A stretch of DNA of 55,410 nucleotides from Oscillospiraceae bacterium (GCA_017468865.1 JAFUHM010000063.1:1-55410); one strand, 5' to 3'. Positions 13,400 through 22,616 are shown, counted from the first letter of the stretch. Notes: a model not told the origin generated them from the sequence alone. Made by a program: numbers and translations.

Positions 13400-15676
13400 T
13401 CATATCTTCACTACGTCGTATATCTTCTTCTGCTCGCTGCCTGCAAGATAGTCATAGGCGAGCTTGAGCATATCAGCCTTAGTAAAGCCCTTGTTCTCGC
13501 CGAACGCAGCGCTGTCGGGGTCAATGAGCTCAAGCCGCTTTGCGAAGGTGATGTATCCTATGTAGGGGCTGTTCTCCTTTACGTCCTTGTAGGGGGACTT
13601 GTAGATGTCGGGGATCTGTGCCGCCTTGAAATACTCACTGCCGTAGGTGCGCAGGTAGATCTTGGCAACTTCGCCCCTGGTGAGAGGCTTCACCCTCTCC
13701 TCGTTGGTGATGTACTTCTGTGTCTTCTGATCCCATTTGTCGGCATAGGGATAGCTCATATCCGTCCGGTATACGCTGTCCCAGAGGCGGGTAAATTCGC
13801 CTGTGGTGATGGGAGAATCGGGTTCGAGCCTGCTTTCGTCCGTGCAGGTGATGCCGTAGTCCAGGAGGGTCTGTATCTCATGCTCGTACTTGTGTCCCTT
13901 GATGTCGGTGTAGGCGATGACCTTTTCCTCTTTCTTCTCCTCTTCCTTGTAGTAGTCCTCACCGTTATAATCGTTGATGCGTCTGCCTGTGTTCATGTTG
14001 ATGGTGTAATTTGCATCGAACTTGTAGGTAAGGTAGGTGTGGGGACGCAGCTGGAGATCGGTAAAGCCTGTGTAGTAGAGGTCGGGCTTCATATTCCTGA
14101 AAAGCTCCTCGTATGCCTTGTCTTCGCCGACCGGCTCAGGCTTGGGAAATTCCATGTCGTAATAGACATAGCTGAAGGACAGCACTTCGTCACGGGAATC
14201 CACCTCTATGGTGACGGTGTCGAAATCGGCAGGAAGGTCGTTGACATAGCGGCTGTACCTCACTGTCCCCTCGTATGTATCCTCGTCATATTCGGTTGTG
14301 CCGCCTGTGATGCGGTATTCGTATGCCTTGTCGGAAAGGAAGTGGATGGCGGCGGCGTTTGCCCTTGCCCTCACCTTATCCTTGCTTGCGGGAGTGGTGT
14401 TCTCATTGGGGCTGTTATATCCGTAGTTATAGTTCTTATTGAAGGAGATGACTTCGCCCGTATACGCATCCATGGTGACGGTGAGGGAGATGTCGTCCTT
14501 TGTGTCATCCTGTGAAGAATAGGAGAAGCTGAGGACACGGGAGGGCATCTCATCACCCTTGACGGTGGTGTAGGATGAAACGTAGTTGCCGGTGCTCACC
14601 AGTTCCTCGTTGAAGACGATGAAGGGATCGTCCTTTATCTTCTTTAAAAGCTGCTCATAGGTCATGTAGTTGCTCTCTTCATCAACTGCCGACTTCTCCG
14701 CTTCGGAGAGGCCTGCTCCCGTGAGCACTGCCTCATCATATTCCGCCTCTTCTTCTATCTCTTCCTCTTCGTAATAGCTGAAGGAATTGCTCCAGTCGTA
14801 GGCATCGGTATAGGAATAGGTCTTCTTATCCTCGTACAGCTTGGTGTATTCGCCTGTGATCGCATCTATCTCATTCTCCCCGGATACCTTCGGAGTGTAG
14901 ACGGGGAGAATGAACTGTCTGTATATGTCCTCATCCTTTTCCTCATCCCATTCCCAGACAGAGAAAAGCTTGTAGCTCTCCTTGAGGGGCTTGCGGGACT
15001 TATACAGCTCGGATGCCTTTTCGGGGGTGATCCTCTTTGAGGCATCGGGGAACTCTGCCTTGTTCCACCACCTGAGCTTCATGGAGACAAGCTCGCCCGT
15101 GTCCTTGTCGATGGTGACGCTGCCAGAGTTCTCCGCAAAGGGGATGCCGTCTATGGGACGTGTGATGTTGAAGGTGATATCGGATGAATGTATGACATCC
15201 GCATACTTGTCACGGGTGATGACGGGGTCGCCTTTGATGCCGGGGTCTATGGTGTAGAGGAGCTTCTTCACCTGCGCCGCCTGATCCTCCTCGGAGAGGG
15301 CGGGAAATCCTATGCGTGATCTCCTGCTTTCGTCATGGTGGTCGATGCCGTTTATAAAGCCGTCAAAATAGGAAACGGTGATGCTCTCTGTCTCCTCTGT
15401 CCGCTGCCCCCATGAATACTTCTTCAGTTCCTCTTTGTACCATCTGAGCTCATAGAATGCGGTGCCGTACCTGGTATTCACGTCATACTCGAACTTATCA
15501 AGGGATGAGGGGATATCCACACGTCCCTTTACATCGAGGATGACCTTTTGCAGCGCCTTTGCTTCCTCGGTCTTGTCGGAAGTCTCCGCCTCTGTCTCGG
15601 CATATACCTGCATCGGCAATGCGGCGGTCATCATCATCAGAGCCGCAGCCGCTGCTGCACATCTTGAAAATCTCAT
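13400..15676 (-). CDS. Secreted YcdB/YcdC-repeat protein with C-terminal SLH-like domains
   Basis: 758 residues. A signal peptide starts MRFSRCAAAAAALMMMTAA and ends near YAETEA. The body holds two YcdB/YcdC-type units, seen by PEPSY-like strands such as SGSVTIDKDTGELVSMKLRW and VTMDAYTGEVISFNKNY. A Glu/Asp/Lys-rich linker follows, then SLH-like segments (IKGHKYEHEIQTLLDYGI, TTGEFTRLW, TRGEVAKIYLR, FTKADMLKLAYDYL). SLH domains bind pyruvylated wall polymers, so the protein is expected on the cell surface; YcdB units may inhibit or sense proteases, which is not known here. The start at 15676 follows AGGAGG; a 27-residue longer frame lacks an SD. It is monocistronic. Confidence 0.85.
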   Translation of the reverse strand: MRFSRCAAAAAALMMMTAALPMQVYAETEAETSDKTEEAKALQKVILDVKGRVDIPSSLDKFEYDVNTRYGTAFYELRWYKEELKKYSWGQRTEETESITVSYFDGFINGIDHHDESRRSRIGFPALSEEDQAAQVKKLLYTIDPGIKGDPVITRDKYADVIHSSDITFNITRPIDGIPFAENSGSVTIDKDTGELVSMKLRWWNKAEFPDASKRITPEKASELYKSRKPLKESYKLFSVWEWDEEKDEDIYRQFILPVYTPKVSGENEIDAITGEYTKLYEDKKTYSYTDAYDWSNSFSYYEEEEIEEEAEYDEAVLTGAGLSEAEKSAVDEESNYMTYEQLLKKIKDDPFIVFNEELVSTGNYVSSYTTVKGDEMPSRVLSFSYSSQDDTKDDISLTVTMDAYTGEVISFNKNYNYGYNSPNENTTPASKDKVRARANAAAIHFLSDKAYEYRITGGTTEYDEDTYEGTVRYSRYVNDLPADFDTVTIEVDSRDEVLSFSYVYYDMEFPKPEPVGEDKAYEELFRNMKPDLYYTGFTDLQLRPHTYLTYKFDANYTINMNTGRRINDYNGEDYYKEEEKKEEKVIAYTDIKGHKYEHEIQTLLDYGITCTDESRLEPDSPITTGEFTRLWDSVYRTDMSYPYADKWDQKTQKYITNEERVKPLTRGEVAKIYLRTYGSEYFKAAQIPDIYKSPYKDVKENSPYIGYITFAKRLELIDPDSAAFGENKGFTKADMLKLAYDYLAGSEQKKIYDVVKI

Positions 15677-15772
15677 AATTCCCTCCTGCTGTTTTGCTTT
15701 GCAAAAGTATTTAAAGCATTTACTATATATACAACTCAAAAGAGGATTATTTTTCATCAGGATAAAAATTTA

Positions 15773-15795
15773 TGTGAGGAGATAAACTCCTCACA
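15773..15795 (-). terminator. Terminator after the CNNM/CorC gene
   Basis: TGTGAGGAG-TTTAT-CTCCTCACA on the minus strand, followed by TAAATTTTTAT. Confidence 0.7.
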
Positions 15796-15798
15796 GTT

Positions 15799-17040
15799 TT
15801 ATTTACGGTCTTCTCCGGACTCATGCCCTGATACGATCCTGAGCCTGATGAGCCTGCTTTCCTCCGCCTGTGTGACGGTGATGCTCAGGTCGGTGTCGGG
15901 AACGGATATGGACTCTCCCTCTTCGGGTATCCTGCCGAAAAGCTCCATGACAAGTCCGCCGAGGGTGACATTATCCGTCTCGACGGGGATGGTGAGCCCT
16001 GTCTTGTCCTCAAAGTCGTTGATGCTGAGGTCTGCCGCCGCATCGCAGATGAGCTTCCCGTCCTCCTTTGATATGCGGATGGAGTCGTCTTCCTCATCCG
16101 CTTCGTCGTAGATCTCGCCGAGTATCTCCTCGATCAGGTCTTCCATGGTGACAAGGCCGAAAGTTCCGCCGTACTGATCCACCACCACTGCCATGTGTAT
16201 CTTGCTTTTCTGCATCTTGGAGAGGACGGCGGATACTGTCTCAAACTCGGTGACGTAGAGGATATCCTTTATGATGCTCTCCACCGTGTCCCCCTCTTCC
16301 ATGCGGAAGAAGTCCTTCTCGTGGATAAAGCCCGTGATATTGTCGATGGTCTTGTCATATACGGGGAGACGGGAATAGCGCTCGGTGAAGAACATCTCCC
16401 TTATGCGGCTGACGCTGTCGTTCTCCTCGGCGGCGATTATCCTTACACGGGGGATGAGGACTTCCGATACCCTCATGTCGTCTATCTCCAGGGCGGACTT
16501 GACGATGTCACGTTCTCTCTCTTCGAGAACGCCCTCCTCCTCGATCTCGTTAAGGATGAATTTGAGCTCATCCTCGGTAACGGAGGGGGTATCGTCCTTT
16601 TTGGAGATAAGCTTCTTCAGTCCGGAGAACAGCAGCGTCACGGGGGTGAGTATGACACCCAGCAGATGCAGCGGCAGGGCAAATGACACGGACATCTTCT
16701 CCGCATTGTCCTTTGCAAGGGATTTGGGGAGTATCTCGCCGAATATGAGCACAAGCACCGTCATGCCGACGGTTGCGATACCTACGCCGCCTGCACCGAA
16801 CAGCCTTGTGCATACGACGGTGCCCAGTGATGCGGAGAGGATATTCACGATATTGTTGCCCACCAGGATAGTGGTAAGGGTCTTGTCATAGTTTTCCGCA
16901 AGGGTGAGTGCCCTTGCGGCTTGCTTACTGTACTCCGCCGCCTGTTTGAGGCGGATCTTGTTGACCGATGAGAAAGCGGTCTCGGATGCGGAAAAGAATG
17001 CGGAAAGGAAAAGCAGCAGCACTATCGCCGCATATTCCAT
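15799..17040 (-). CDS. CNNM/CorC-type (hemolysin C-like) transporter with CBS pair
   Basis: 413 residues. A DUF21/CNNM membrane domain (about 1-180) starts MEYAAIVLLLFLSAFFSASE with the signature FFSASETAFSSVNKIRLKQ. A CBS pair follows (about 200-320; RYSRLPVYDKTIDNITG and MAVVVDQYGGTFGLVTMEDL), then an acidic linker and a CorC_HlyC domain (about 335-400; TGLTIPVETDNVTLGG). Members move or sense Mg2+ or related divalent ions, or sodium-coupled Mg2+ efflux; hemolysin is a legacy name. The start at 17040 follows GGAGGT. The structured leader at 17071-17212 lies directly upstream, which suggests translational or ion-linked control. Terminator at 15773. Confidence 0.92.
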   Translation of the reverse strand: MEYAAIVLLLFLSAFFSASETAFSSVNKIRLKQAAEYSKQAARALTLAENYDKTLTTILVGNNIVNILSASLGTVVCTRLFGAGGVGIATVGMTVLVLIFGEILPKSLAKDNAEKMSVSFALPLHLLGVILTPVTLLFSGLKKLISKKDDTPSVTEDELKFILNEIEEEGVLEERERDIVKSALEIDDMRVSEVLIPRVRIIAAEENDSVSRIREMFFTERYSRLPVYDKTIDNITGFIHEKDFFRMEEGDTVESIIKDILYVTEFETVSAVLSKMQKSKIHMAVVVDQYGGTFGLVTMEDLIEEILGEIYDEADEEDDSIRISKEDGKLICDAAADLSINDFEDKTGLTIPVETDNVTLGGLVMELFGRIPEEGESISVPDTDLSITVTQAEESRLIRLRIVSGHESGEDRK

Positions 17041-17070
17041 AAAATGACCTCCGATCTGAAATCCATGTTT

Positions 17071-17212
17071 CAAAGCTCTGCTTTCAAGAAAGCAGCGGCA
17101 AGCGAAAGCTTGCCGATATTCAGTAGGGGATTGTATCCCCTACTGAATATCAAGATGAAACCCATGCCACCAAATGGCATGAGCTGCCATTTAGAGGCGG
17201 GGGACATCGCTG
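17071..17212 (-). ncRNA. Structured leader RNA element, copy B
   Basis: Minus strand: GATG, CCCCCGCCTCTAA, hairpin AAATGGCA-GCTCA-TGCCATTT, a competing TGGCATG, closing CATC, then hairpins GATATTCAGTAGGGG with its complement, GGCAAGC-TTTC-GCTTGCC and CTGCTTTC-TT-GAAAGCAG, ending in TTTG. The outer pair is GATG/CATC where copy A has CATG/CATG, a compensatory change. The SD of the CNNM gene follows within 25 nt. Confidence 0.78.
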
Positions 17213-17218
17213 CCTTGA

Positions 17219-17593
17219 TTATTCTTTCTGTGAAGACTTCATGTAGTCTTCAAGGCTCAGGTAGCTGTCAGTGAGAAGCTGCGCACGGGCACGGATGCGC
17301 TCGTAATGCGTGGTCACAGTCTCACGGGAGTTGTACTCGGCTTCAAGGTCGGAGAGCATTTTGTCATATCCTTCCCTGTCGAGAGCATACTTCTTCACTG
17401 TGGGCTCGGACTTGTCTATGCACAGACTGCCGTTCCATATGGAACATTCAAGATAACTGTCCCCGTCCTTGACCTTATGGGGGACTATCTTGAAATTCAG
17501 ATCCTTTTCGGATGCGCTGCCTGCAAAGGTGCCGCCCTCTCCGAACAGGAAAAACTTCGGTATCTCGAATAGCTTTGATGCAGATGAACCCAT
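17219..17593 (-). CDS. Conserved-looking hypothetical protein, 124 residues
   Basis: I do not recognise it. It begins MGSSASKLFEIPKFFLFGEG and has a beta-rich middle (NFKIVPHKVKDGDSYLECSIW) and a helical C-terminal third rich in Glu, Arg and Lys (YDKMLSDLEAEYNSRE). It has no signal peptide or membrane span. Its start lies 2 bp from the end of the M20 dipeptidase gene (17596), so the two are co-transcribed. Ten codons after its stop the leader element B begins. The start is supported by TGAGGAG about 5 nt upstream. Confidence 0.7.
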   Translation of the reverse strand: MGSSASKLFEIPKFFLFGEGGTFAGSASEKDLNFKIVPHKVKDGDSYLECSIWNGSLCIDKSEPTVKKYALDREGYDKMLSDLEAEYNSRETVTTHYERIRARAQLLTDSYLSLEDYMKSSQKE

Positions 17594-17595
17594 TT

Positions 17596-18924
17596 CTACT
17601 CCTCACAGCAAAGTCTGATGATGGTCTCGGCGTACATGATGATGTCCTTTCGCAGTTCCTCTATGCCTATGAACTCATCCGCTCCGTGCATATGGTTGTC
17701 GCTCCCCTGCCACTCCGCACCGAAGGCTACGCCGCCCTCCGTGTCGTGGACATAGGTGCCGCCGCCTATGGCAAGGCACTCGCCCTTCTCGCCCGTCACG
17801 TCCTCATACACGTCAAGGAGGGTGCGGATGAAATCGCTGTCCTCATCTACCGAGTGGGGCTCGCTGACGAAGACGTCCCTTCCGTGCAGCCTTTGGTCAA
17901 GAATGGTGAGTATGTCACAGGATCTCTTGTCAAGGGGGAAGCGGATGTCGGACAGGAAGCGGATGCTGCCGCCTTCTGTTTTTGCGATGCTCAGCACGCA
18001 GGTAAGGCCGCCCGACTTGGGGTCGCTGCACCTGATGCCCAGCGATGCGCCGTCCGTCTCGCCGTAGGGGAATGCCTGCGACATAAAGCGTGCCGTTTCC
18101 GATACGCCCGACAGCACGGACAGCAAGGCAGTCAGGGCATTCTTTCCCTGCTCGGGGGTGGAGGCATGGGCGCCCGTACCCCTGGCGATTATACGCATTG
18201 TATTATTTTCGAGATTTTCTACAGAAAAGTCTATTCCGGGAAATCTTGCGAACTCAGCGGAAAGGTCTGTGCAGGGAAGTACCGCCTCCGCCCTTTCGGG
18301 GACGGCATTTACCACGCTGCCGCCGTTTATCTCGATATCGGCGGGCATATCCACGGCATAGCGTATCATGCCCTTTTCTGCGGATATTATGGGGAAGTTA
18401 CCGTCGGGGGTGAAGAGCATGGGCGGGAATTTGTCACGGGTCAGGTAATAGGCGATGTCTGCCGAGCCGTTCTCCTCGTTGCTCCCCAGGATAAGGCGGA
18501 CGTTTTTCTTCAGGGGAAGTCCCGTTTCCCTGACTATGCGCATGGCGGTGATGACCGCCGCCGCAGGGCCTTTGTCGTCTATGGCTCCCCTGCCGTAAAC
18601 TCTGCCGTCCCTTATATCCGGCTCAAAGGGGGGCGTGGTCCAGACCTGTCCGTCCACGGGCACCACATCAAGATGACAGAGGATGCCGAGCTCCGGCTCC
18701 CTGTCATCAAACTGTGCGGTGATGACGTGATTATCATAGTTTCTGACCTTAAACTCCTGTGACAGCTCCTGCTCCGCAAATTCCAGCACGGCGGCGCAGG
18801 CTTCACCGTAGGGCTTGCCCTCGGATGCCTCACCCATCACGCTGGGGACGGAGATAAGCTCGGATAACAGAATGACTGCGGAATCAAGATATTCATCCGC
18901 CAGTTCCTCAACTCGTGTGTGCAT
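17596..18924 (-). CDS. pepV: M20-family dipeptidase (PepV-like)
   Basis: About 442 residues from the chosen start MHTRVEELADEYL. This is a cytosolic zinc dipeptidase that cleaves Xaa-Xaa dipeptides, PepV/carnosinase type. Metal ligands seen are His in LCHLDVVPV, Asp in GRGAIDDKGP, the Glu pair in GSNEENGS, and a late His in GSDNHMHGADEF. The lid domain begins near ISAEKGMIRYAVDM. In-frame upstream starts exist at 18954 and 18942; the first overlaps the lipase stop (ATGA), so translational coupling could favour it, and the exact N-terminus is open. It is followed at 2 bp by the hypothetical gene 17219-17593. Confidence 0.9.
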   Translation of the reverse strand: MHTRVEELADEYLDSAVILLSELISVPSVMGEASEGKPYGEACAAVLEFAEQELSQEFKVRNYDNHVITAQFDDREPELGILCHLDVVPVDGQVWTTPPFEPDIRDGRVYGRGAIDDKGPAAAVITAMRIVRETGLPLKKNVRLILGSNEENGSADIAYYLTRDKFPPMLFTPDGNFPIISAEKGMIRYAVDMPADIEINGGSVVNAVPERAEAVLPCTDLSAEFARFPGIDFSVENLENNTMRIIARGTGAHASTPEQGKNALTALLSVLSGVSETARFMSQAFPYGETDGASLGIRCSDPKSGGLTCVLSIAKTEGGSIRFLSDIRFPLDKRSCDILTILDQRLHGRDVFVSEPHSVDEDSDFIRTLLDVYEDVTGEKGECLAIGGGTYVHDTEGGVAFGAEWQGSDNHMHGADEFIGIEELRKDIIMYAETIIRLCCEE

Positions 18925-18950
18925 ATTCCCTCTCATTCTCATACTTGCGG

Positions 18951-20462
18951 TCATACCTCGGCGGAAAGCTTTACTTTATGCCGATGACCTTCTTCTGCTC
19001 GTATCCTGTATGTGCAGCTCCCTATAAGGTCGCCGCACAGCCGCTCCTCGACGGTGTATGTTATCTCGCCGGATCCCGATATCTCTACCGTGACGCCCTC
19101 TGTGACGGTGGCGATATTCTCCCCTCTGATGCTGTACAGGGTGGGATGCCCCGGCTGCACCGCATCTGTGCGGAGCATATCACGTCTGACAATGCTTCCC
19201 TTGCCGTCATCGGTGTACAGGCTGTTCCTGTCGGAGGTGCGCACCGTAAAGGTGTGCATGGGCTCGGAGACTATGCCGCCCGAGTACATCAGTGCGATGT
19301 AGTTCTGCGGAGAATGTGCCTGTGCGATCCTTGCGGCATCCTCTTCCTCAATACATGAGCCGAGGGAGCCGTACAGGGACAGCATATTCAGTCCGCTCCC
19401 CATGGGCAGGGAATTTTCAAGTTCAGCCATCAGCTCCGTACCGTCAGCTCCCCCTGAGATGAGCTCATCCGTACCTGCTGCTGCCGAGGCGAATGCAGTC
19501 TGATAGCCGTCCTCCACATACCTGTCTGCGGTGGGTATCACTGCACAGAAGGCATCGCTGAGTATGACGGGAAGGCATATGTCCCTCTCGTCAAAGGAGG
19601 ATGCCTCGCCTGTAAGCGCCTTGCTGACCTTGTCCACGTTCTTCTTCCTGTTATCCGAATATGCGGACAGATCGAGATAATGGGTGACACCCGGGCGCAC
19701 AAAGCCCCAGTCTGCCATGGGCAGATACGGCACGGCATCGGACGGATCGACTATATTGTGTATGTATTTATAATTCCCTCTGCTGTGATAGGAGCGGGGC
19801 GCAGCAAAGGTATAGGCATAGATCCCGTCCTCGCCTATGGTGTTCTTCAGGCGGGCGGCGGTGAGCCCTGCGACCGCACCGCCCCTTGAATAGCCTGTGA
19901 TCCACAGGCAGCAGTCCTCAAGTCCCTGCTCACGAATGTAGTTCTCTATCTGCGTCTTTACCGCAGTCGATGCCTTCATGAAGCCCTCATGATAGGTATC
20001 GCTGCTGCCGACACGCATATTGCTTCCCCATTCTCCGCCGTAGCCGCCGCCCCTTACAGCCGCCGCAACTATCCGTCTGCCGCTCGAGAGCTTCAGGGTA
20101 CACAGTGCCACGGCTGCGTCGTCGCTGTCGTCTTCGTTGTCGTAGCGGTACTGGGAATAGGTGCTCATGTCAAAGCCCGCTGCCTTGAAAAATCCCCTGA
20201 TGTCGGCATCGTCATTTCCCGAGTCCATTGCCGCCACCGACATGATGAGGGAGGCTTTCCCAAGTCCGTGATCGTAGATCTGAGGGGTACTGAACATGGA
20301 GGGCGAGAACCTGAACGTGACCGCCTTACCGATGGCGGGAAGGTTCGCCTTCACGGAATACTCAGCTGAACGGGCGGCGGAGATCTCCGTCACCGTATCT
20401 GCATATGCCGCAGGGGATGACATGAGCATGAGTGCGGCGATAAGTACGGGTATCTTTTTCAT
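18951..20462 (-). CDS. Secreted class 3 (lipase_3-type) lipase/esterase
   Basis: 503 residues with a signal peptide (MKKIPVLIAALMLMSSPAAYA). The alpha/beta-hydrolase nucleophile elbow is GYSRGGAVAGL (G-Y-S-R-G at about 189-193), followed by LTAARLKNTIGEDGIYAYTFAAPRS, a good match to lipase_3 proteins, and by NIVDPSDAVPYLPM with the expected acid and 'DAVP' turn. The substrate is likely glycerides or acylated polysaccharide outside the cell. The start at 20462 is supported by GAGGAAAC; a longer frame starting at 20480 has no SD. The stop overlaps the dipeptidase frame, so the lipase may lead an operon with pepV. Confidence 0.88.
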   Translation of the reverse strand: MKKIPVLIAALMLMSSPAAYADTVTEISAARSAEYSVKANLPAIGKAVTFRFSPSMFSTPQIYDHGLGKASLIMSVAAMDSGNDDADIRGFFKAAGFDMSTYSQYRYDNEDDSDDAAVALCTLKLSSGRRIVAAAVRGGGYGGEWGSNMRVGSSDTYHEGFMKASTAVKTQIENYIREQGLEDCCLWITGYSRGGAVAGLTAARLKNTIGEDGIYAYTFAAPRSYHSRGNYKYIHNIVDPSDAVPYLPMADWGFVRPGVTHYLDLSAYSDNRKKNVDKVSKALTGEASSFDERDICLPVILSDAFCAVIPTADRYVEDGYQTAFASAAAGTDELISGGADGTELMAELENSLPMGSGLNMLSLYGSLGSCIEEEDAARIAQAHSPQNYIALMYSGGIVSEPMHTFTVRTSDRNSLYTDDGKGSIVRRDMLRTDAVQPGHPTLYSIRGENIATVTEGVTVEISGSGEITYTVEERLCGDLIGSCTYRIRAEEGHRHKVKLSAEV

Positions 20463-20498
20463 ATAGTTTCCTCTTGTCATAAAGCGGAGAAGCGGATC

Positions 20499-21278
20499 TT
20501 ACCAGTCGCTGTCCCAGTCTCCTCCGCCGGAATCCCAGTCTCCGCCGTCCCAGTCGTAGGAAGAGTCACTGTCACTGTCGCTGTCGCTGTACCATTCGGA
20601 GTCCTCAAATCCCGAGCCGTTATAGGAATACTGGGAAGCATTGTCCTTGTCTATGGCGGGGATGATGTCTTCGTAGGCGGTATACCAGCCGTCATAGTAG
20701 GGGTCGTAGTAATACCATCCGTCCTGATAATAGTAGTCACGGTCGTTGTACCGATAGTAGCCTCTCTTGGGGGACTTATCGTTTGCGGCGATGATAAGGA
20801 AGATGATGATAGCTGCGGCAGACAGGACATAGGGAATGATGTTCCCTATGGAGGAAGCCTTCGACCTGCTCACGCCTTTCCCGTGGGAGGACTTCTGACG
20901 AAGTATCTCCTCTTTGAGCCTTGACAGCAGCTCACTTACGGCAAACGCCTCATCCGTGCCCCGATAGCGGACAGCACGTTCGCCGTTTGCCTTGTTCTTG
21001 TAGACGACCACTTCATCGCCTTCACGGTAGATGCCGAATGCCTTGGGCTCCTTCACATCCTTGCCGATGAAGAAGCGTGTCACGTCCTCGGGGGGAAGTT
21101 TCCTGTCGGTATACCACTGTTTCAGTTCCTCGATGGTCGCAGGGGTACGGCTCTTCACCTGCGGCTCCTGTCCGCCCTGCTGCGGCGATGCGCCCTCATT
21201 CAGCGGACTTCCGCAGTAGGTGCAGAATCTTTGCCCCTCATCATTGGCAGCACCGCAGCTGCCGCATCGTATCTCCAT
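20499..21278 (-). CDS. Zinc-ribbon membrane protein with Tyr-rich and Asp/Ser/Trp-rich tail
   Basis: 259 residues. The zinc ribbon CGSCGAA...FCTYCGSP stands at 5-25. A beta segment follows (KEPKAFGIYREGDEVVVYKNK), then one membrane helix (about 148-165, SIGNIIPYVLSAAAIIIFL), a Tyr-rich stretch (YYRYNDRDYYYQDGWYYYDP), and a low-complexity tail with DSDSDSDSS and repeats of GGDWDSG. The start is set at 21278 after GGAG; two upstream ATGs in the same frame lie over the PFK stop. The function is unknown: zinc-ribbon proteins of this layout are common in Firmicutes. The tail would be outside the cell if the ribbon is inside. Confidence 0.82.
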   Translation of the reverse strand: MEIRCGSCGAANDEGQRFCTYCGSPLNEGASPQQGGQEPQVKSRTPATIEELKQWYTDRKLPPEDVTRFFIGKDVKEPKAFGIYREGDEVVVYKNKANGERAVRYRGTDEAFAVSELLSRLKEEILRQKSSHGKGVSRSKASSIGNIIPYVLSAAAIIIFLIIAANDKSPKRGYYRYNDRDYYYQDGWYYYDPYYDGWYTAYEDIIPAIDKDNASQYSYNGSGFEDSEWYSDSDSDSDSSYDWDGGDWDSGGGDWDSDW

Positions 21279-21289
21279 ACCTGCTCCCA

Positions 21290-22372
21290 TCACTCACCGA
21301 AGGAGATTCCGAGAGCCTTTGCGCTCTGAACATATCCTCCGTCGGGATCGACGAACTTTGTCTTGCCTGCCACTTCCTCAAGGGGATTTTCCCCTATCTC
21401 GGACTTTATCATGGCGACGGAATAGCCGTACTTCTTGTCTGCGATGAGCTGTGCGGCACGCACGCCGAAACGTGTGGCAAGGATGCGGTCATAGGCAGAG
21501 GGGCTCCCTCCTCTGAGCATATGGCCGGGTACGCATACCCTTGTCTCTATGCCTGTTGCTGCCTGTATCTGCTGTGCAATGGTGGCAGTGGCGGTGGTGA
21601 TGCCCGCATCAGCCCTTGCCTTTGCACGCTCCTTCTTCTTCATCTTCGCCTCTTCCTTGGAGAAGGCACCCTCCGCAACGGCTACGATGGAGAAGTTATG
21701 TCCGCTGTCCGAACGCTTTTGCAGGCACTGGCAGATCTTGTCTATATCGTAGGGTATCTCGGGTATGATTATGGCATCCGCACCGCCTGCGATCCCCGAA
21801 TAGAGGGTGAGCCATCCTGCCTTGTTGCCCATGATCTCCACCATGAGTATGCGGCTGTGGGATGCGGCTGTGGTGTGGAGCCTGTCGATAACGTCGGTGG
21901 CGATGTCAACTGCGGTGTGGAAGCCGAAGGTGACGTCTGTGCCGTAGATGTCATTGTCTATGGTCTTGGGGAGGCCTATGACATTGAGCCCCTCCTGGGA
22001 AAGGAGATTGGCTGTCTTGTGCGTGCCGTTGCCGCCGAGGGTGAGCAGGCAGTCGAGCTTGAGCTCCTTGTAGGTATCCTTCATCTGCTTTACCTTGTCG
22101 ATGTTGTCCTCGCCTATGGAGGAGATCATCTTGAAAGGCTGGCGCTTGGTCCCGAGAATGGTGCCGCCCATGGTGAGTATGCCCGAAAATTCCCGGGGCT
22201 CCATTTCACGGGCGATATTGTTGATGAGCCCGTAGTAGCCGTTCTGTATGCCGATGATCTTCACATCGTCGCCGAATTCATCGAAGCAGGCTCTTGCGAC
22301 GCCTCTGATGGTGGCGTTGAGTCCCGGACAGTCTCCGCCCGATGTGAGTATGCCTATTCTTTTCTTGCCCAT
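21290..22372 (-). CDS. pfkA: 6-phosphofructokinase (ATP/PPi type mixed features)
   Basis: 360 residues, the glycolytic kinase that makes fructose 1,6-bisphosphate. Seen are GILTSGGDCPGLNATIRGV, LLTLGGNGTHKTANLL (phosphoryl-donor site), LPKTIDNDIYGTDVTFG (catalytic Asp in TIDND), MVEIMGNKAGW and PGHMLRGGSPSAYDR. GGNG has Gly where ATP enzymes have it, and PKTIDND has Lys where PPi enzymes have it, so the donor is uncertain. The start at 22372 follows AAGGACGGTG; a longer frame to 22432 lacks an SD and has an upstream extension unlike the family. The promoter is at 22461-22490. Confidence 0.92.
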   Translation of the reverse strand: MGKKRIGILTSGGDCPGLNATIRGVARACFDEFGDDVKIIGIQNGYYGLINNIAREMEPREFSGILTMGGTILGTKRQPFKMISSIGEDNIDKVKQMKDTYKELKLDCLLTLGGNGTHKTANLLSQEGLNVIGLPKTIDNDIYGTDVTFGFHTAVDIATDVIDRLHTTAASHSRILMVEIMGNKAGWLTLYSGIAGGADAIIIPEIPYDIDKICQCLQKRSDSGHNFSIVAVAEGAFSKEEAKMKKKERAKARADAGITTATATIAQQIQAATGIETRVCVPGHMLRGGSPSAYDRILATRFGVRAAQLIADKKYGYSVAMIKSEIGENPLEEVAGKTKFVDPDGGYVQSAKALGISFGE

Positions 22373-22460
22373 AGTGTACACCGTCCTTTTCTTATTGCGG
22401 CTGACAAAGCAGGATGCCGCCCTTGTCAGCATCTGAGATCTTTCTTGATGTTTATAACAT

Positions 22461-22490
22461 ATTATAACATTTTTGCAGGGGCTTTGTCAA
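22461..22490 (-). promoter_or_regulatory. Promoter of pfkA
   Basis: Minus-strand TTGACA (22485-22490), 18-bp spacer, TATAAT (22461-22466). Confidence 0.75.
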
Positions 22491-22587
22491 TAGATATTTG
22501 CCGAATATGGCAAACGGCGTACATTTCCCCGTTTATGATTATCGCAAAATATGATAAGAAATTATATTATTTCACACAAAAACCCCC

Positions 22588-22616
22588 TTGACAATATCGG
22601 GGAAATATAGTAAAAT
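22588..22616 (+). promoter_or_regulatory. Promoter of the xylA operon
   Basis: TTGACA (22588-22593), 17-bp spacer, TAAAAT (22611-22616). The leader to the ATG is about 90 nt. No clear XylR or cre-like box was recognised. Confidence 0.7.

Noticed and set aside
2303..13400. tRNA-Gln genes considered as a phage attachment site for the 5.7-13.3 kb cassette
   Set aside because: No second copy of a tRNA 3' end is seen next to the cassette, there is no integrase, and several host genes lie between.
17512..18762. Plus-strand ORF opposite the dipeptidase
   Set aside because: The minus-strand M20 metal-ligand motifs are clear; the plus frame has no family pattern.
21077..22591. Plus-strand ORF opposite the zinc-ribbon gene and pfkA
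   Set aside because: It crosses two real genes and the divergent promoter region.
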